Assembly (NCBI GenBank): GCA_937873715.1 | Contig: CALMYJ010000005.1 | Location: 186,001 to 250,000 of the forward strand | Direction of reading: 5' to 3' | Length of the DNA stretch: 64,000 nt | Source: an uncultured Chitinophagaceae bacterium | Lineage (GTDB): Bacteria; Bacteroidota; Bacteroidia; Chitinophagales; Chitinophagaceae | Part shown: positions 34,401 through 43,231 of the stretch, piece after piece | Numbering within the stretch: position 1 is the stretch's first letter | Layout: the number at the start of each line of letters is the position of its first letter | Made by a program: the position numbers and the translations under genes | Notes under the pieces: model-generated | What the model saw: only the letters and a program-made list of their open reading frames with translations | Told to the model about the DNA's origin: nothing | The model's database searches: none

Positions 34401-36899
34401 GTGTTTGAAATTAGTACAGCAGGTAAAATTTTAAGTGCCAATCTTGCTTCCAACGGCTATTTTGAGGAAGGCATCGATGGCATTACAGCCTGGAGCCAGA
34501 ATAATGCACACAGCATAAGCTGGGACACAACAGCTAAAATTAATGCCAACTATACATTTGTGGTAAACGATGCCGTTGGCAATACTGCAGATACACTGGT
34601 AACTATTGCCCAGCCCGCTGCACCCTTATCTGCCTCGGCAATAGCCGGTACAATTACAGCAGCAGGCGGTACAACCAATGTAACTGTTTCTGCCAGTGGT
34701 GGTACAGCACCATATACCGGTACCGGTACGTTTTCTTCCATAAAAGCAGGCACATATACTTATACGGTTACAGATGCACGGGGCTGTAAAGCCAGTGTTA
34801 CAATCACCATCACACAACCGGCTTCGGCAATTACAGCAACTGCTATTGCCACAGGTATTTCCTGCTATGGTGGTACCGGCAGTGTGGTTATATCGGCTAC
34901 AGGGGGTACTTTACCTTATACGGGCACGGGTACCTATTCCATTGCTGCAGGTGCCGGTACATTAAGGTTATCGCATGCCGCACCGGTTGCAGGCAGGTAT
35001 ACCAAAATGTATGGTGCGGTAGGGCCGCTTGCCGGCAGCAAAAACTATATGCTGCGTTTTAGTACACTTGGCACAGTAGCATCGGATCTTAAAGCGGGCT
35101 TAAGGCAAACCAATTCGCCCTGGTCAAATATAGTTACGCTTCAAACGGCTTCGTTTGGCACCAGCCGTACCGATCACCAGTTTATCTTTACCAACGTTGC
35201 GGCGCAGACGGCTGCCAGTTTCCTGATTGAAATTAACCAGGCCGCAGGTACAGTTTACATTGATAATGTAGCCGTATTTGAATGTACCACTGCAGGGGCT
35301 ATTTTGGGAGATAACCTGTTTCCGGAAGGTAAATTTTTGGAAGATATGGCCGGCGTAGTATCCTGGAGCGATTTTAATAACCAGCAATTAGCCTGGGATA
35401 ATACCAGTAAAATAACTGATACCTATTACTTTACCGTAAGGGATGCGGCATCTGGCACCAGTACAGCTACAGTGCCTACCACGCAGCCATCAAGGCTTAC
35501 CGTTACTGCCACAGCAGGTATTATCAGCATATTAGGTGGTACTACTTCGGTTGTCGTTTCGGCTACCGGCGGTACAGCGCCGTATACCGGCACCGGTACA
35601 TTTACCAATATACTGGCTGGCACCTACACCTATACTGTTACAGATGCAAAGGGTTGCACGGCTTCTACACAGCTTACTATTACGCAACCTGCTGCCACTA
35701 CAACCTATACCTTAACTACCAGTGCTACGCCTTCAGCAGGTGGTAGTATCAGCCGTAGTCCTAATGCAACTTCTTATGCTGCCGGTACAGTAGTAACGCT
35801 TACGGCTACCCCTGCCGCTGGTTATATATTTACCGGCTGGAGTGGGGCAGTAACAGGTACGGCTACCTCAGTAACGGTTACGATGAGTGCCAACCGTTCA
35901 GTAACAGCCAACTTTGTATTAGCCTACAGCTTAACTACTACAGCTTCACCCTCTGCCGGTGGCAGTGTAAGCCGCAGCCCCAATGCTACCACTTATGCAT
36001 CGGGTACAGTGGTAACACTTACTGCAAATCCTGCAGCAGGGTATGTGTTTACCGGCTGGAGTGGTGCAGTATCCGGTACGGCTACTTCAACAACGGTTAC
36101 CATGAGTGCTAACAGAACTGTAACGGCTAATTTCCAAATACAAGCTACTTCTACTTTACGTATTGAAGATGATACCAATAACCTTGTCGGCCTGTGTGGA
36201 TATAATGGTACAATAAGCAGTAATTCCGGTGCCAGCAATGGCAGGGTGGTAAACCTTAGCAATTCAACAGGCAGTGCCGTAAACTGGCGGGTAACAGTAC
36301 CAGCCACTGGAATATACGACCTTAACTGGAGGTATGTGAACAGCAGTACCAGCAACACTTTTACCATGAGGCTGATTGTAAATGGTGTAACCATCAATTC
36401 AAGTCAGCCATTCCCCCGTACCAGTGGCAGTACCGTGTTTGCCAACAGCACCGCAAGTGTTACGCTGGTAGCTGGCACCAATACCATCCGGCTTGAAGCC
36501 ACTGCATCACCTGCCAGTGCCGATATCGACTGGCTTGAAATAACCGGGGCAAATCCGCAGGCGGCTAACTGTGCGGCTGCAAGATCATTTGCCCCTGCCG
36601 CAGCCCAGCCGGTTGCTGCCGAAGAAAATACAATGCTTACTGCCGGTAAAACGGGTATCTTTCCCAACCCGGCCAGCAGCCAGGTTAAAATAGGATTTAT
36701 ACTCCAGGCGGCGGGCCGTGCCAATATTCGTATTTTGTTTGCTGATGGCAGGCTGCACAGCGATTTGGGTACGGCAAATTATCCTGCCGGTTACCAGTTG
36801 GTATCGCATCAACTGCGTAATGTACGGCCGGGTTTGTATAATGTGGTTATAACCACCAGTCAGGAAAAAATACAGGTATACAAGTTGATTGTACAATAA
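31416..36899 (+). CDS. Giant T9SS-exported beta-helix protein with nested carbohydrate-binding modules
   Basis: An 1827-residue secreted protein. The start is the first in-frame ATG; a TTG ten codons upstream is possible. Residues 20-35 form the signal peptide, ending LSA. Residues 36-630 are a right-handed beta-helix as in polysaccharide lyases and glycosidases (KTYYLSSVSGSD, then NVTITDNTIAHVNGNGIYIH). Residues 635-784 are a CBM4/9-like module. Residues 855-1427 hold four SprB-like repeats (GGTAPYTGTGTF ... YTYTVTDAKGC); the first and third have a CBM4/9-like core plus its N-terminal strand region, in swapped order, inserted at 884-1042 and 1176-1334. Two InlB-B-like repeats (GYVFTGWSGAVSGTA) span 1430-1575, a CBM6/35-like module 1578-1711, and a type A T9SS sorting domain 1742-1827 with GIFPNPASSQVKI. 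Exopolysaccharide binding or cleavage is a reasonable inference. Confidence 0.88.
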   Translation: MVNVHAVNRQKSKSICNRHIVMACLFTFFISGLSAKTYYLSSVSGSDAYTVTQAQSQSTPWRSISKLNSVFSSLVAGDSVLFRRGETFYGTLTPTVSGIIFAAYGSGAKPVLSALTTISSWTSAGTNLWRSPALSPASTPSVLTVNNQAHAYGRFPNTGHMFFEASSNAGSITDYQLTGTPNFAGGELVLRYNGFELNRYPITSHSGGTINFSGNTRSLTVNYGYFVQNHLSTLDSQNEWCYSTSARTVTIWSTSTPTNVKVSTLNNICIISRVNNITLRDLVFEGANQTAIAVSNASGININSCDIIHSGFAAVSAVSVSNSNFQNNYLFNNYNNGFDLSSPLNTAITLRNNRITRTGAVPGMGESGSAMVMSAVAICGNNHVIEYNQIDSTGYTPVNFRRCNNLTVKNNLITNYCFVKQDGGGVYTWNNELSPNLYIDNKIIGNIILNGIGAPEGTPDSSNFDVDGVMMDDNASNVTITDNTIAHVNGNGIYIHNNFNMTVLRNTVFNCRSHQASFVHNLAFINGSPSPYTTPLRNITFKNNILFSKTPAQGTMMVSSIRNDFDSMGVADSNYITRPLYEDWTIDGSRVVNNATIRTAYDLNTWKTAFKRDKASKVAARGIPPYTINKNNSSNLISYGTFLSNISGLRFYSANGNNTLSWDNTSKLTGTGSLRINFPSIVSNQYTLLYSSVGAVSSSKNYVLRFKTLGTTDTGFLRAFIRREGTPFDYLTPLQVKQFGKTRMQHEYLFTSPVSVSAAVYAIEIKQSSGTTYVDDIEFFEVDASITNPDNHIRLEYNAATSSKTVVLDGNYIGVDSVFYNGSVTLPPYSSKVLIRDTSKKSTPATSLSLSVNNPAVACFGGNTNVTIAAAGGTAPYTGTGTFNVSAGKGSMRVGSQSSTTMYTLLYSAIGPISANKNYMLRFTTLGTTEAGELRAYIRQTASPYANLTPVQTGNFGTSRQQHVFYFNAPVAAAGGSFLIEVRQSSGTAYLDNIEVFEISTAGKILSANLASNGYFEEGIDGITAWSQNNAHSISWDTTAKINANYTFVVNDAVGNTADTLVTIAQPAAPLSASAIAGTITAAGGTTNVTVSASGGTAPYTGTGTFSSIKAGTYTYTVTDARGCKASVTITITQPASAITATAIATGISCYGGTGSVVISATGGTLPYTGTGTYSIAAGAGTLRLSHAAPVAGRYTKMYGAVGPLAGSKNYMLRFSTLGTVASDLKAGLRQTNSPWSNIVTLQTASFGTSRTDHQFIFTNVAAQTAASFLIEINQAAGTVYIDNVAVFECTTAGAILGDNLFPEGKFLEDMAGVVSWSDFNNQQLAWDNTSKITDTYYFTVRDAASGTSTATVPTTQPSRLTVTATAGIISILGGTTSVVVSATGGTAPYTGTGTFTNILAGTYTYTVTDAKGCTASTQLTITQPAATTTYTLTTSATPSAGGSISRSPNATSYAAGTVVTLTATPAAGYIFTGWSGAVTGTATSVTVTMSANRSVTANFVLAYSLTTTASPSAGGSVSRSPNATTYASGTVVTLTANPAAGYVFTGWSGAVSGTATSTTVTMSANRTVTANFQIQATSTLRIEDDTNNLVGLCGYNGTISSNSGASNGRVVNLSNSTGSAVNWRVTVPATGIYDLNWRYVNSSTSNTFTMRLIVNGVTINSSQPFPRTSGSTVFANSTASVTLVAGTNTIRLEATASPASADIDWLEITGANPQAANCAAARSFAPAAAQPVAAEENTMLTAGKTGIFPNPASSQVKIGFILQAAGRANIRILFADGRLHSDLGTANYPAGYQLVSHQLRNVRPGLYNVVITTSQEKIQVYKLIVQ

Positions 36900-36922
36900 G
36901 CTTTGAGCAAAACAAACACAAT

Positions 36923-36960
36923 AAAAAAATCCCGGATGGTATCAACCTCCGGGATTTTGA
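36923..36960. terminator. Bidirectional terminator between the giant gene and gmd
   Basis: ATCCCGGA and TCCGGGAT (36929-36936 and 36948-36955) form a perfect stem with an 11-base loop, seven A on one side and four T on the other. It lies between convergent genes and probably also ends the long minus-strand polysaccharide transcript. Confidence 0.8.
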
Positions 36961-36980
36961 TGTATATGGTCAACAGTTTT

Positions 36981-38066
36981 TTACAGTGCAGCGATATCAC
37001 TGGCCACCATTTCTTTTACCAATGCCGGTAAATCATACTTTGGCGTCCAGCCCAGTTTTGTTTTGGCTTTTGTAGCATTACCGATAAGCAGCTCTACTTC
37101 TGTAGGCCTGAAATATTCAGGGTCTACAGCAACTACTTCTTTACCTGCAGGTAGCTGGTAAGCAGGGTTGCTGCAAGATTTTACAATGCCTTTTTCATCC
37201 ACCCCTTCGCCTTTAAATTCAAGTTCAATACCAGCTTCGGCAAAAGCCATCGAAATAAAATCACGTACTGTAGTGGTAATGCCGGTTGCAATTACAAAGT
37301 CTTCCGGTTCATCCTGCTGCAGGATGCGCCACATCGCTTCTACATAATCTTTTGCATGGCCCCAGTCACGCTTTGCATTCAGGTTGCCCATATACAGTTT
37401 ATCCTGTTTGCCTTTTACGATGGCGGCTACACCACGGGTAATTTTCCGGGTTACAAAAGTTTCGCCACGCAGCGGGCTTTCATGATTAAAGAGGATACCA
37501 TTGCAGGCAAACATATTGTAAGCTTCCCTGTAGTTCACTGTAATCCAGTATGCATACATTTTTGCAACAGCATAAGGGCTCCTGGGGTAAAAAGGTGTTT
37601 TTTCACTTTGCGGTACTTCCTGCACAAGGCCATACAATTCGGATGTGCTTGCCTGGTAGATACGTGTTTTCTTTTCCAGCTTTAGTATCCGTATGGCTTC
37701 GAGCAAACGAAGCGTACCAATACCATCGGCATTGGCTGTGTATTCCGGTTCGTCAAAACTTACTTTTACATGGCTCATAGCAGCCAGGTTGTATATCTCA
37801 TCTGGCTGTGTTTCCTGTATAATGCGGATAAGATTTGTACTGTCTGTCATATCGCCATAATGCAACTGAAAGCGTACGTCTTTTTCATGCGGATCCTGGT
37901 ACAGGTGGTCAATACGTTGCGTATTAATCAGCGACGATCTTCTTTTAATACCATGTACTTTGTAGCCTTTTTCCAGCAGCAGGTCTGCAAGGTAAGCGCC
38001 GTCCTGGCCGGTAATGCCTGTAATAAGCGCTGTTTTTCCGTTGGCTGTGTTTGTAGTTGTACTCAT
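36981..38066 (-). CDS. gmd: GDP-mannose 4,6-dehydratase
   Basis: A 361-residue short-chain dehydrogenase that converts GDP-mannose to GDP-4-keto-6-deoxymannose. The NADP-binding [19 protein letters not shown], the substrate-specific [17 protein letters not shown] and the catalytic [10 protein letters not shown] (Tyr-x3-Lys) are all typical of Gmd, as is [17 protein letters not shown]. It is followed on the pathway by the Fcl-type enzyme encoded 53 bases upstream, so the pair makes GDP-L-fucose for the glycan of this locus. It is the last gene of the minus-strand run and ends at a strong hairpin. Confidence 0.96.
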   Translation of the reverse strand: MSTTTNTANGKTALITGITGQDGAYLADLLLEKGYKVHGIKRRSSLINTQRIDHLYQDPHEKDVRFQLHYGDMTDSTNLIRIIQETQPDEIYNLAAMSHVKVSFDEPEYTANADGIGTLRLLEAIRILKLEKKTRIYQASTSELYGLVQEVPQSEKTPFYPRSPYAVAKMYAYWITVNYREAYNMFACNGILFNHESPLRGETFVTRKITRGVAAIVKGKQDKLYMGNLNAKRDWGHAKDYVEAMWRILQQDEPEDFVIATGITTTVRDFISMAFAEAGIELEFKGEGVDEKGIVKSCSNPAYQLPAGKEVVAVDPEYFRPTEVELLIGNATKAKTKLGWTPKYDLPALVKEMVASDIAAL

Positions 38067-38119
38067 ATAATACTCAATTGAGGTGTTGTGTTGTTATAGA
38101 ATTTTATAGGGAAAAGAAA

Positions 38120-39061
38120 TTATGCTTTTGGGGTAACATAACGTTTTAAAAAATCGGCGTAAGCCAGTGCTATGCCTTCTTCCAGTTCCACACTGTGTTT
38201 CCAGCCCAGGCTGTGCAGCTTTGATACATCCATTAATTTTCTTGGCGTGCCATCAGGCTTGGTACTGTCAAAAACGATTTCACCTTCAAAGCCCACCACT
38301 TTTTTTACCAGTGTGGCCAGTTCTCCAATACTCAAATCGGTACCGCTGCCTATATTGATGAGTTCGGCTTCATTGTATTGCTGCATTAAAAATATACAGG
38401 CTTCGGCCAAATCGTCGGCATACAAAAACTCACGTTTAGGTGTACCTGTACCCCATACTACCAGTGCTGCATCTTTATTGATTTTAGCTTCGTGTGCTTT
38501 GCGGATGAGTGCAGGCAGTACATGAGAGTTGTTTAAATCATAATTATCACCAATGCCATACATGTTGGTAGGCATTACACTGATAAAGTTGCAGCCATAC
38601 TGGCTACGGTAGGCTTCACAAAGTTTGATACCTGCAATTTTTGCAATTGCATAAGGCTCGTTGGTATGCTCCAGTTTGCCGGTAAGCAGGTATTCTTCTT
38701 TTAATGGCTGCGGCGCCATTTTAGGATATATACAGGAGCTGCCCAGGAACATCAGTTTGGTTACTTTTTGCTGTGCGGCTGCATGTACTATATTACATTC
38801 CATCATCAGGTTGTCGTAAATAAATTCTCCCCTGTAAGTGTTGTTGGCATAGATGCCACCCACCCTTGCAGCAGCGAGGAAAACATATTCCGGCTTTTCT
38901 GCAGCAAAAAAATCGTTTACAGCCTGCTGTTGGCGCAGGTCAAGTTCCGCCGAAGTTCGGGTGATGATATTGGTATATCCTTTTTGCAAAAGATGCCGGT
39001 GTATGGCTCCGCCAACCATTCCACGGTGTCCGGCAATATATATTTTACTGTTAAGCTCCAT
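38120..39061 (-). CDS. fcl: GDP-L-fucose synthase
   Basis: A 313-residue epimerase/reductase that turns GDP-4-keto-6-deoxymannose into GDP-L-fucose. It has [13 protein letters not shown] at the NADP site, [10 protein letters not shown] with the catalytic serine and cysteine region, and [15 protein letters not shown] with Tyr-x3-Lys; [13 protein letters not shown] and HVLPALIRK are family-specific. The start is placed at [11 protein letters not shown]; an ATG nine codons upstream gives an extension without conserved residues. It lies between the uronate epimerase-like gene and gmd. Confidence 0.95.
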   Translation of the reverse strand: MELNSKIYIAGHRGMVGGAIHRHLLQKGYTNIITRTSAELDLRQQQAVNDFFAAEKPEYVFLAAARVGGIYANNTYRGEFIYDNLMMECNIVHAAAQQKVTKLMFLGSSCIYPKMAPQPLKEEYLLTGKLEHTNEPYAIAKIAGIKLCEAYRSQYGCNFISVMPTNMYGIGDNYDLNNSHVLPALIRKAHEAKINKDAALVVWGTGTPKREFLYADDLAEACIFLMQQYNEAELINIGSGTDLSIGELATLVKKVVGFEGEIVFDSTKPDGTPRKLMDVSKLHSLGWKHSVELEEGIALAYADFLKRYVTPKA

Positions 39062-39110
39062 GCATAAATTATTTATAACTGGTTGCAAAAATAGCTAACC
39101 CCGCTGTTGT

Positions 39111-40169
39111 TTAAATTTTTACTTTGTAATAGTCGATATACCAGTCAATAAAGTTATTTACACCAGTTTGTATTGAGGTGGTGGGTTTATACCCCAAATT
39201 TTGCGACAAGGCGGTTACATCGGCATAGGTTTGGTGTACATCGCCGGGCTGCATGGGCATTAATATTTTTTCGGCTTTGCGGCCCAGTTTATTTTCTATG
39301 GCTTCAATAAAGCTGGTTAGTTTTACCGGCTGGCTATTGCCAATATTATACACCTGGTAAGGGGCGCTTGATGTAGAGGGCTCTGGTTTTGCGCCCGTCC
39401 ATGCAGGGTTGGGCTTGGCAGGGTGGTAGGTGGTTTTTAAAATGCCATCTACAATATCATCGATATAGGTAAAATCTCTTTGCATTTCACCATTGTTGAA
39501 CACTTTAATGGGTTCATTATCGAGTATGGCTTTGGTAAATAAAAACATAGCCATATCGGGCCTGCCCCAGGGACCGTACACAGTAAAAAACCTTAACCCC
39601 GTAGTGGGTACGGCAAATAGATGACTGTACACATGCGCCATCAGCTCATTGCTTTTTTTGGTGGCGGCGTAAAGGCTTATGGGATGATCTACTGTATCGT
39701 TGGTAGAAAATGGAATGGTTTCGTTGAGGCCATATACACTGCTGGAACTGGCGTATACCAGGTGCCCGATGGTATGATGCCTGCAACATTCCAGCAGGTT
39801 GGCAAAGCCAACAATATTGCTGTCGATATAGGCGGCAGGGTTAGTAATACTGTATCGTACACCAGCCTGTGCAGCCAGGTTTACTACGGCATCAAATTTT
39901 TGTGTGGCAAAAAGTGATTCGAGGGCAGCTTTATCTTCCAGTTGTAATTGTACAAAAGTGTAGCCCGGCATTGTGGTGCTGGTGGCCGCTTTATTATAGC
40001 CAATTTCGGCTTTTTGGATGCCTGCGGCTTGCAGCCTGCCATACTTCAGGTTTACATCGTAATAATCGTTGATAGAGTCGATGCCTGTAACAATATGTCC
40101 ATCCTGTATAAATTTATTTACAAGGTGAAATCCAATAAATCCTGCCGAGCCGGTAACCAGTATGTTCAT
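39111..40169 (-). CDS. NAD-dependent nucleotide-sugar 4-epimerase, UDP-glucuronate epimerase-like
   Basis: A 352-residue extended SDR. MNILVTGSAGFIGFHLV binds NAD, and the catalytic triad includes YAATKKSNELMAH. The segment YGPWGRPDMAMFLFTKAIL and NNGEMQRDFTYIDDIVDG are typical of CapI/LpsL-type UDP-glucuronate 4-epimerases, so UDP-galacturonate is a likely product, though UDP-glucose/galactose cannot be excluded. The chosen start removes a 21-residue unconserved extension. It belongs to the closely spaced gene run with fcl and gmd. Confidence 0.88.
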   Translation of the reverse strand: MNILVTGSAGFIGFHLVNKFIQDGHIVTGIDSINDYYDVNLKYGRLQAAGIQKAEIGYNKAATSTTMPGYTFVQLQLEDKAALESLFATQKFDAVVNLAAQAGVRYSITNPAAYIDSNIVGFANLLECCRHHTIGHLVYASSSSVYGLNETIPFSTNDTVDHPISLYAATKKSNELMAHVYSHLFAVPTTGLRFFTVYGPWGRPDMAMFLFTKAILDNEPIKVFNNGEMQRDFTYIDDIVDGILKTTYHPAKPNPAWTGAKPEPSTSSAPYQVYNIGNSQPVKLTSFIEAIENKLGRKAEKILMPMQPGDVHQTYADVTALSQNLGYKPTTSIQTGVNNFIDWYIDYYKVKI

Positions 40170-40200
40170 AATGTTGATTTGTAAAAAACTTAAAATAGCG

Positions 40201-41079
40201 TTAAGCTGCAGTACCCTGTTTCTGGTTGTCAAAAAAGCGGATATTGCTTGCCGTATTATCTATATTACCTTTTGAAGAAGCGCCAAACAAAATTGATTCA
40301 ATATTGGGCAGGTTACACACATACTCAATCGCTTCTTTTGGATGAATAGCGCCGCCACCAAGCACCTGCATGGCGATAGCCCTGAATTTTTTTGTTTTTA
40401 ATGTTTCCTCATAAATTTCTTTACCACCCGACATACGGAAACCGGCTTTATTAATTGAAGCACACACAATCGGGTTTTCGATACCAGCCTTGTGCAATAC
40501 ATCTACCAGCATAGGCATATTCATGGTAATGAATCCTGCTTCGGCATTATATTTCTTTTTTACATAGGCATGAAAAGCGGCAAGGATATCGTAAGCCCTG
40601 AGGCCCAGTAATAAATCGGTAATTACATTTTGTACAAATATTACCGGCGTGTTGATGCCTTTAAACATTTTCATTTCTGCATCTATCATCAGCTCCATAA
40701 TTGACTCATAGTCTTTGGACAGGTAAGCCATACCGCCTTTAAATAAAGAGCCAAAAAAGTTGCCGGGTACATATTGCTTTAAGGTGCCGGCTATACCCAG
40801 TTCTGTAACGGCATTGGCATATTTGTGTGCATAAGGCATGCAGGGAAAAATTTTAAAGTCTTTATATTTTTCCGGGTTGGCACGAACGATATCGCAAATA
40901 TTGGCAATCCTGTCGTGTGTTGTACACATAAATGTATTGATACCACAGCTCATGGCATCGTCCAGCACTTTTATGATGGCAGCATCATCTTTAAATTTTA
41001 TCGATTGTGCCCTTGATTTTTCATCGGAAATATGGTTCACGGCAAAAAACTGGTTATCTCCAAAAAGTATCCTTTCCAT
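40201..41079 (-). CDS. Predicted TIM-barrel protein of unknown function
   Basis: A 292-residue soluble protein with alternating strands and helices that read like a TIM barrel, faintly similar to aldo/keto reductases: ILFGDNQFFAVNHISDEKS at the start, MSCGINTFMCTTHDRI near 45, FKIFPCMPYAHKYAN near 80, IENPIVCASINKAGFRM near 200 and the ending IESILFGASSKGNIDNT, which resembles a phosphate- or cofactor-binding end of a barrel. I cannot assign a reaction. It is separated by five bases from a Gfo/Idh-type oxidoreductase and lies among sugar nucleotide genes, so a role in making an unusual sugar of the repeat unit is the natural inference. Confidence 0.75.
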   Translation of the reverse strand: MERILFGDNQFFAVNHISDEKSRAQSIKFKDDAAIIKVLDDAMSCGINTFMCTTHDRIANICDIVRANPEKYKDFKIFPCMPYAHKYANAVTELGIAGTLKQYVPGNFFGSLFKGGMAYLSKDYESIMELMIDAEMKMFKGINTPVIFVQNVITDLLLGLRAYDILAAFHAYVKKKYNAEAGFITMNMPMLVDVLHKAGIENPIVCASINKAGFRMSGGKEIYEETLKTKKFRAIAMQVLGGGAIHPKEAIEYVCNLPNIESILFGASSKGNIDNTASNIRFFDNQKQGTAA

Positions 41080-41084
41080 ATAAA

Positions 41085-42095
41085 TTATTTTGAACTGTTC
41101 CTGATAATTGAAATTGCTTTGTCGGTATTTGCTGCACTGGCAAATGTGTTGATGTTGTTGGGCACTTTGTGTTCCAGGGCTTTTACAAAGTAGTCCATTT
41201 GTGCGGAGTATTCTTCACCCCTCAGGTAAAAGTCAACACCCTCCTGTAAGTCGGTAATGTATTTTACATTCCATCCTTTGGTATAACCTGGTGCTGCATC
41301 TTCTTCTTTAAAAAACACTTTTAATTCATTGGCGTCTGAAATCAGTTTGCCCTTAGTACCAACCAGGGTTACCGAGGTAGACATTTTGCGGTAGGTTTCA
41401 TCGCTCCAGTTTACCGATAGCTGGCCGGTTTTACCATTCTCCATTTCGAGCAGGGCATACACGGCATCTTCCACTTTGCCCGAAAAAACAGATTTGAGTA
41501 AAGTGCCTTTTGAGGCTTTTACCGGTGCAATAATATCATTGAGCAAATCAATTACATGCGAAGCATAATCTAAAAGGCAGCCACCACCTTCGGATGGGTC
41601 GGAGCGCCAGGTATCGGCTTTTTTACGCACCACTACAGGACCGTACGATTCGCCAATGAAATGGTATATTTCGCCAAGGGCGCCGCTTTCAACAATTTTT
41701 TTTACTTCACGAAACGTGCCGATGAATTTGTTGTGGTACCCAACCTGCGTAACCAGTCCTTTGGCAGCAGCCAGTTTTACCAGTTCTTCACTTTGGGTAT
41801 AATCGAGGCAAAAAGGCTTTTCGGCAAATACATGTATGTTCTGTTCCAGCAAATCTTTAATGATGCTGTAATGAAATTTGGTAGGCACGGCTACTACCAC
41901 AGCATCGGGTTTTGTTTCGGCTATCATTTTTTTGTAATCCGAAAAACATTTAAAGCCGCTGTACTTGGTTAAAAAATCAGTAACCATTTTGGACGTATCA
42001 CATACACCTACAATTTCGGTATTGGCATAGCCGCCAAGGATAGAAAGGTGCGATATGCCCATTTTTCCTGCACCGATTAACGCTGTTTTTATCAT
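41085..42095 (-). CDS. Gfo/Idh/MocA family oxidoreductase
   Basis: A 336-residue NAD(P)-dependent oxidoreductase. The dinucleotide site is ALIGAGKMGISHLSIL at residues 5-20, the family EKP motif appears as FAEKPFCLDYTQ near residue 93, and the catalytic histidine is likely in LLDYASHVIDLLND near 175. Relatives oxidise or reduce sugars or nucleotide sugars at C3 or C6, for example WbpB and WlbA. The substrate is unknown here. Its close spacing with the TIM-barrel gene and a GT4 gene supports a role in the local glycan. Confidence 0.88.
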   Translation of the reverse strand: MIKTALIGAGKMGISHLSILGGYANTEIVGVCDTSKMVTDFLTKYSGFKCFSDYKKMIAETKPDAVVVAVPTKFHYSIIKDLLEQNIHVFAEKPFCLDYTQSEELVKLAAAKGLVTQVGYHNKFIGTFREVKKIVESGALGEIYHFIGESYGPVVVRKKADTWRSDPSEGGGCLLDYASHVIDLLNDIIAPVKASKGTLLKSVFSGKVEDAVYALLEMENGKTGQLSVNWSDETYRKMSTSVTLVGTKGKLISDANELKVFFKEEDAAPGYTKGWNVKYITDLQEGVDFYLRGEEYSAQMDYFVKALEHKVPNNINTFASAANTDKAISIIRNSSK

Positions 42096-42110
42096 AATCT
42101 CTTTTACTGG

Positions 42111-43226
42111 TTATTTAATTAATAAAGCAATATACTGGTCGCATATTTTCTCCCAGTTAAATCTTTCTTTAATGTCAATTTCTCCTTTAATGGCATTATC
42201 GGTTAACAGTTGCTTATTATCTATTGCATATTGCAATTGTGTGGCAAGATGTGCCGCACTGCCGCTGTTAAACGTAATGGCGTTTTCGCCGCAAATAAAA
42301 GTGTTTTCCTGTATATCAGAGCAAATAAGCGGTGTGCCCAGCCCCATTACAGTAAGTATTACCGGCGATAAACCTTCTATCAGTGAGGGTTGTACGTAAG
42401 CATATGCATGCGTCATCAGTATGTTGGTATCATCGCCATATACATACCCCGGAAATATAATTCTTTCATCCGTAGTGCTTTTCACTTTCGATTCATATTC
42501 GCCCGGATTGGGCGAGCCGCCAATAAGCACCAATTTTTTACCTGTTTTTATTTTTTCAAATGCTTCTACAAGCAGGTGAATGCCTTTATCGGGAATAAAA
42601 CGGCCTACAAACAAAAAGTATTCGCCTTGCTGTAAGCCCAGTTTTTGCAGTATATCTGTGTTATCCGGTGGTGCTTTTACTTCGGAGCCATAAGGGATAA
42701 AACTAAACTGCTTTTTGAATTTTTTTTCGAAGTAGGCTTTTGTAAAAACATTATCGAATACAACAGCATTGGGGCAATACGCCGTGAGATAATTAGAAAC
42801 GAGGTAAAATAATTTACCGTACCAGGGCCATTTATCCCGTTTCCAGTCCATAGCAAACTGGCTTACCACCACCCGTTTGCCGGCAATACGCAGCAGCAGC
42901 GCCCAAATGCTGTTGGCGCCACTGTGCAGGTGTACCACATCGGCCGTATTTTTAAATATCACATCAAAAGTGGCTTTGGCAGAATGTACCAGGGTATCGA
43001 AGCCGGCTTTTTTTACTGTTTTAAAATATTTGAGCTGTATGCCTTCGTATTCGGGCTCAAAGGGGCCTGCATCACCGGGATATATCCGGCAATAGGCTAC
43101 CAGCTTGTGTCCACGCTTTACTATACGGGGATACAGTTCTACAGCAAATTTATCGGAGCCTGCACCGCCTGGCTTTGGGGGTATGGAACGGAAGCCCCCA
43201 AAAGCGGCTATACGTAATTTTTCCAT
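42111..43226 (-). CDS. GT4-type glycosyltransferase
   Basis: A 371-residue GT-B glycosyltransferase. The N-terminal half has the glycine-rich GGFRSIPPKPGGAGSDKFAV acceptor loop; the C-terminal half has FLFVGRFIPDKGIHLLVEAF and VQPSLIEGLSPVILTVMGLG, where the donor-binding EX7E is present only in its first glutamate; the second is threonine. Members transfer a sugar from a nucleotide donor to the growing lipid-linked repeat unit on the cytoplasmic face. Donor and acceptor are not predictable. It sits five bases from the RmlD-like gene upstream. Confidence 0.9.
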   Translation of the reverse strand: MEKLRIAAFGGFRSIPPKPGGAGSDKFAVELYPRIVKRGHKLVAYCRIYPGDAGPFEPEYEGIQLKYFKTVKKAGFDTLVHSAKATFDVIFKNTADVVHLHSGANSIWALLLRIAGKRVVVSQFAMDWKRDKWPWYGKLFYLVSNYLTAYCPNAVVFDNVFTKAYFEKKFKKQFSFIPYGSEVKAPPDNTDILQKLGLQQGEYFLFVGRFIPDKGIHLLVEAFEKIKTGKKLVLIGGSPNPGEYESKVKSTTDERIIFPGYVYGDDTNILMTHAYAYVQPSLIEGLSPVILTVMGLGTPLICSDIQENTFICGENAITFNSGSAAHLATQLQYAIDNKQLLTDNAIKGEIDIKERFNWEKICDQYIALLIK

Positions 43227-43231
43227 TACAC

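Noticed and set aside
35704..36140. Tandem repeats considered as a CRISPR or DNA satellite
   Set aside because: They lie in frame inside a coding region and repeat at the protein level; no spacers or cas genes.
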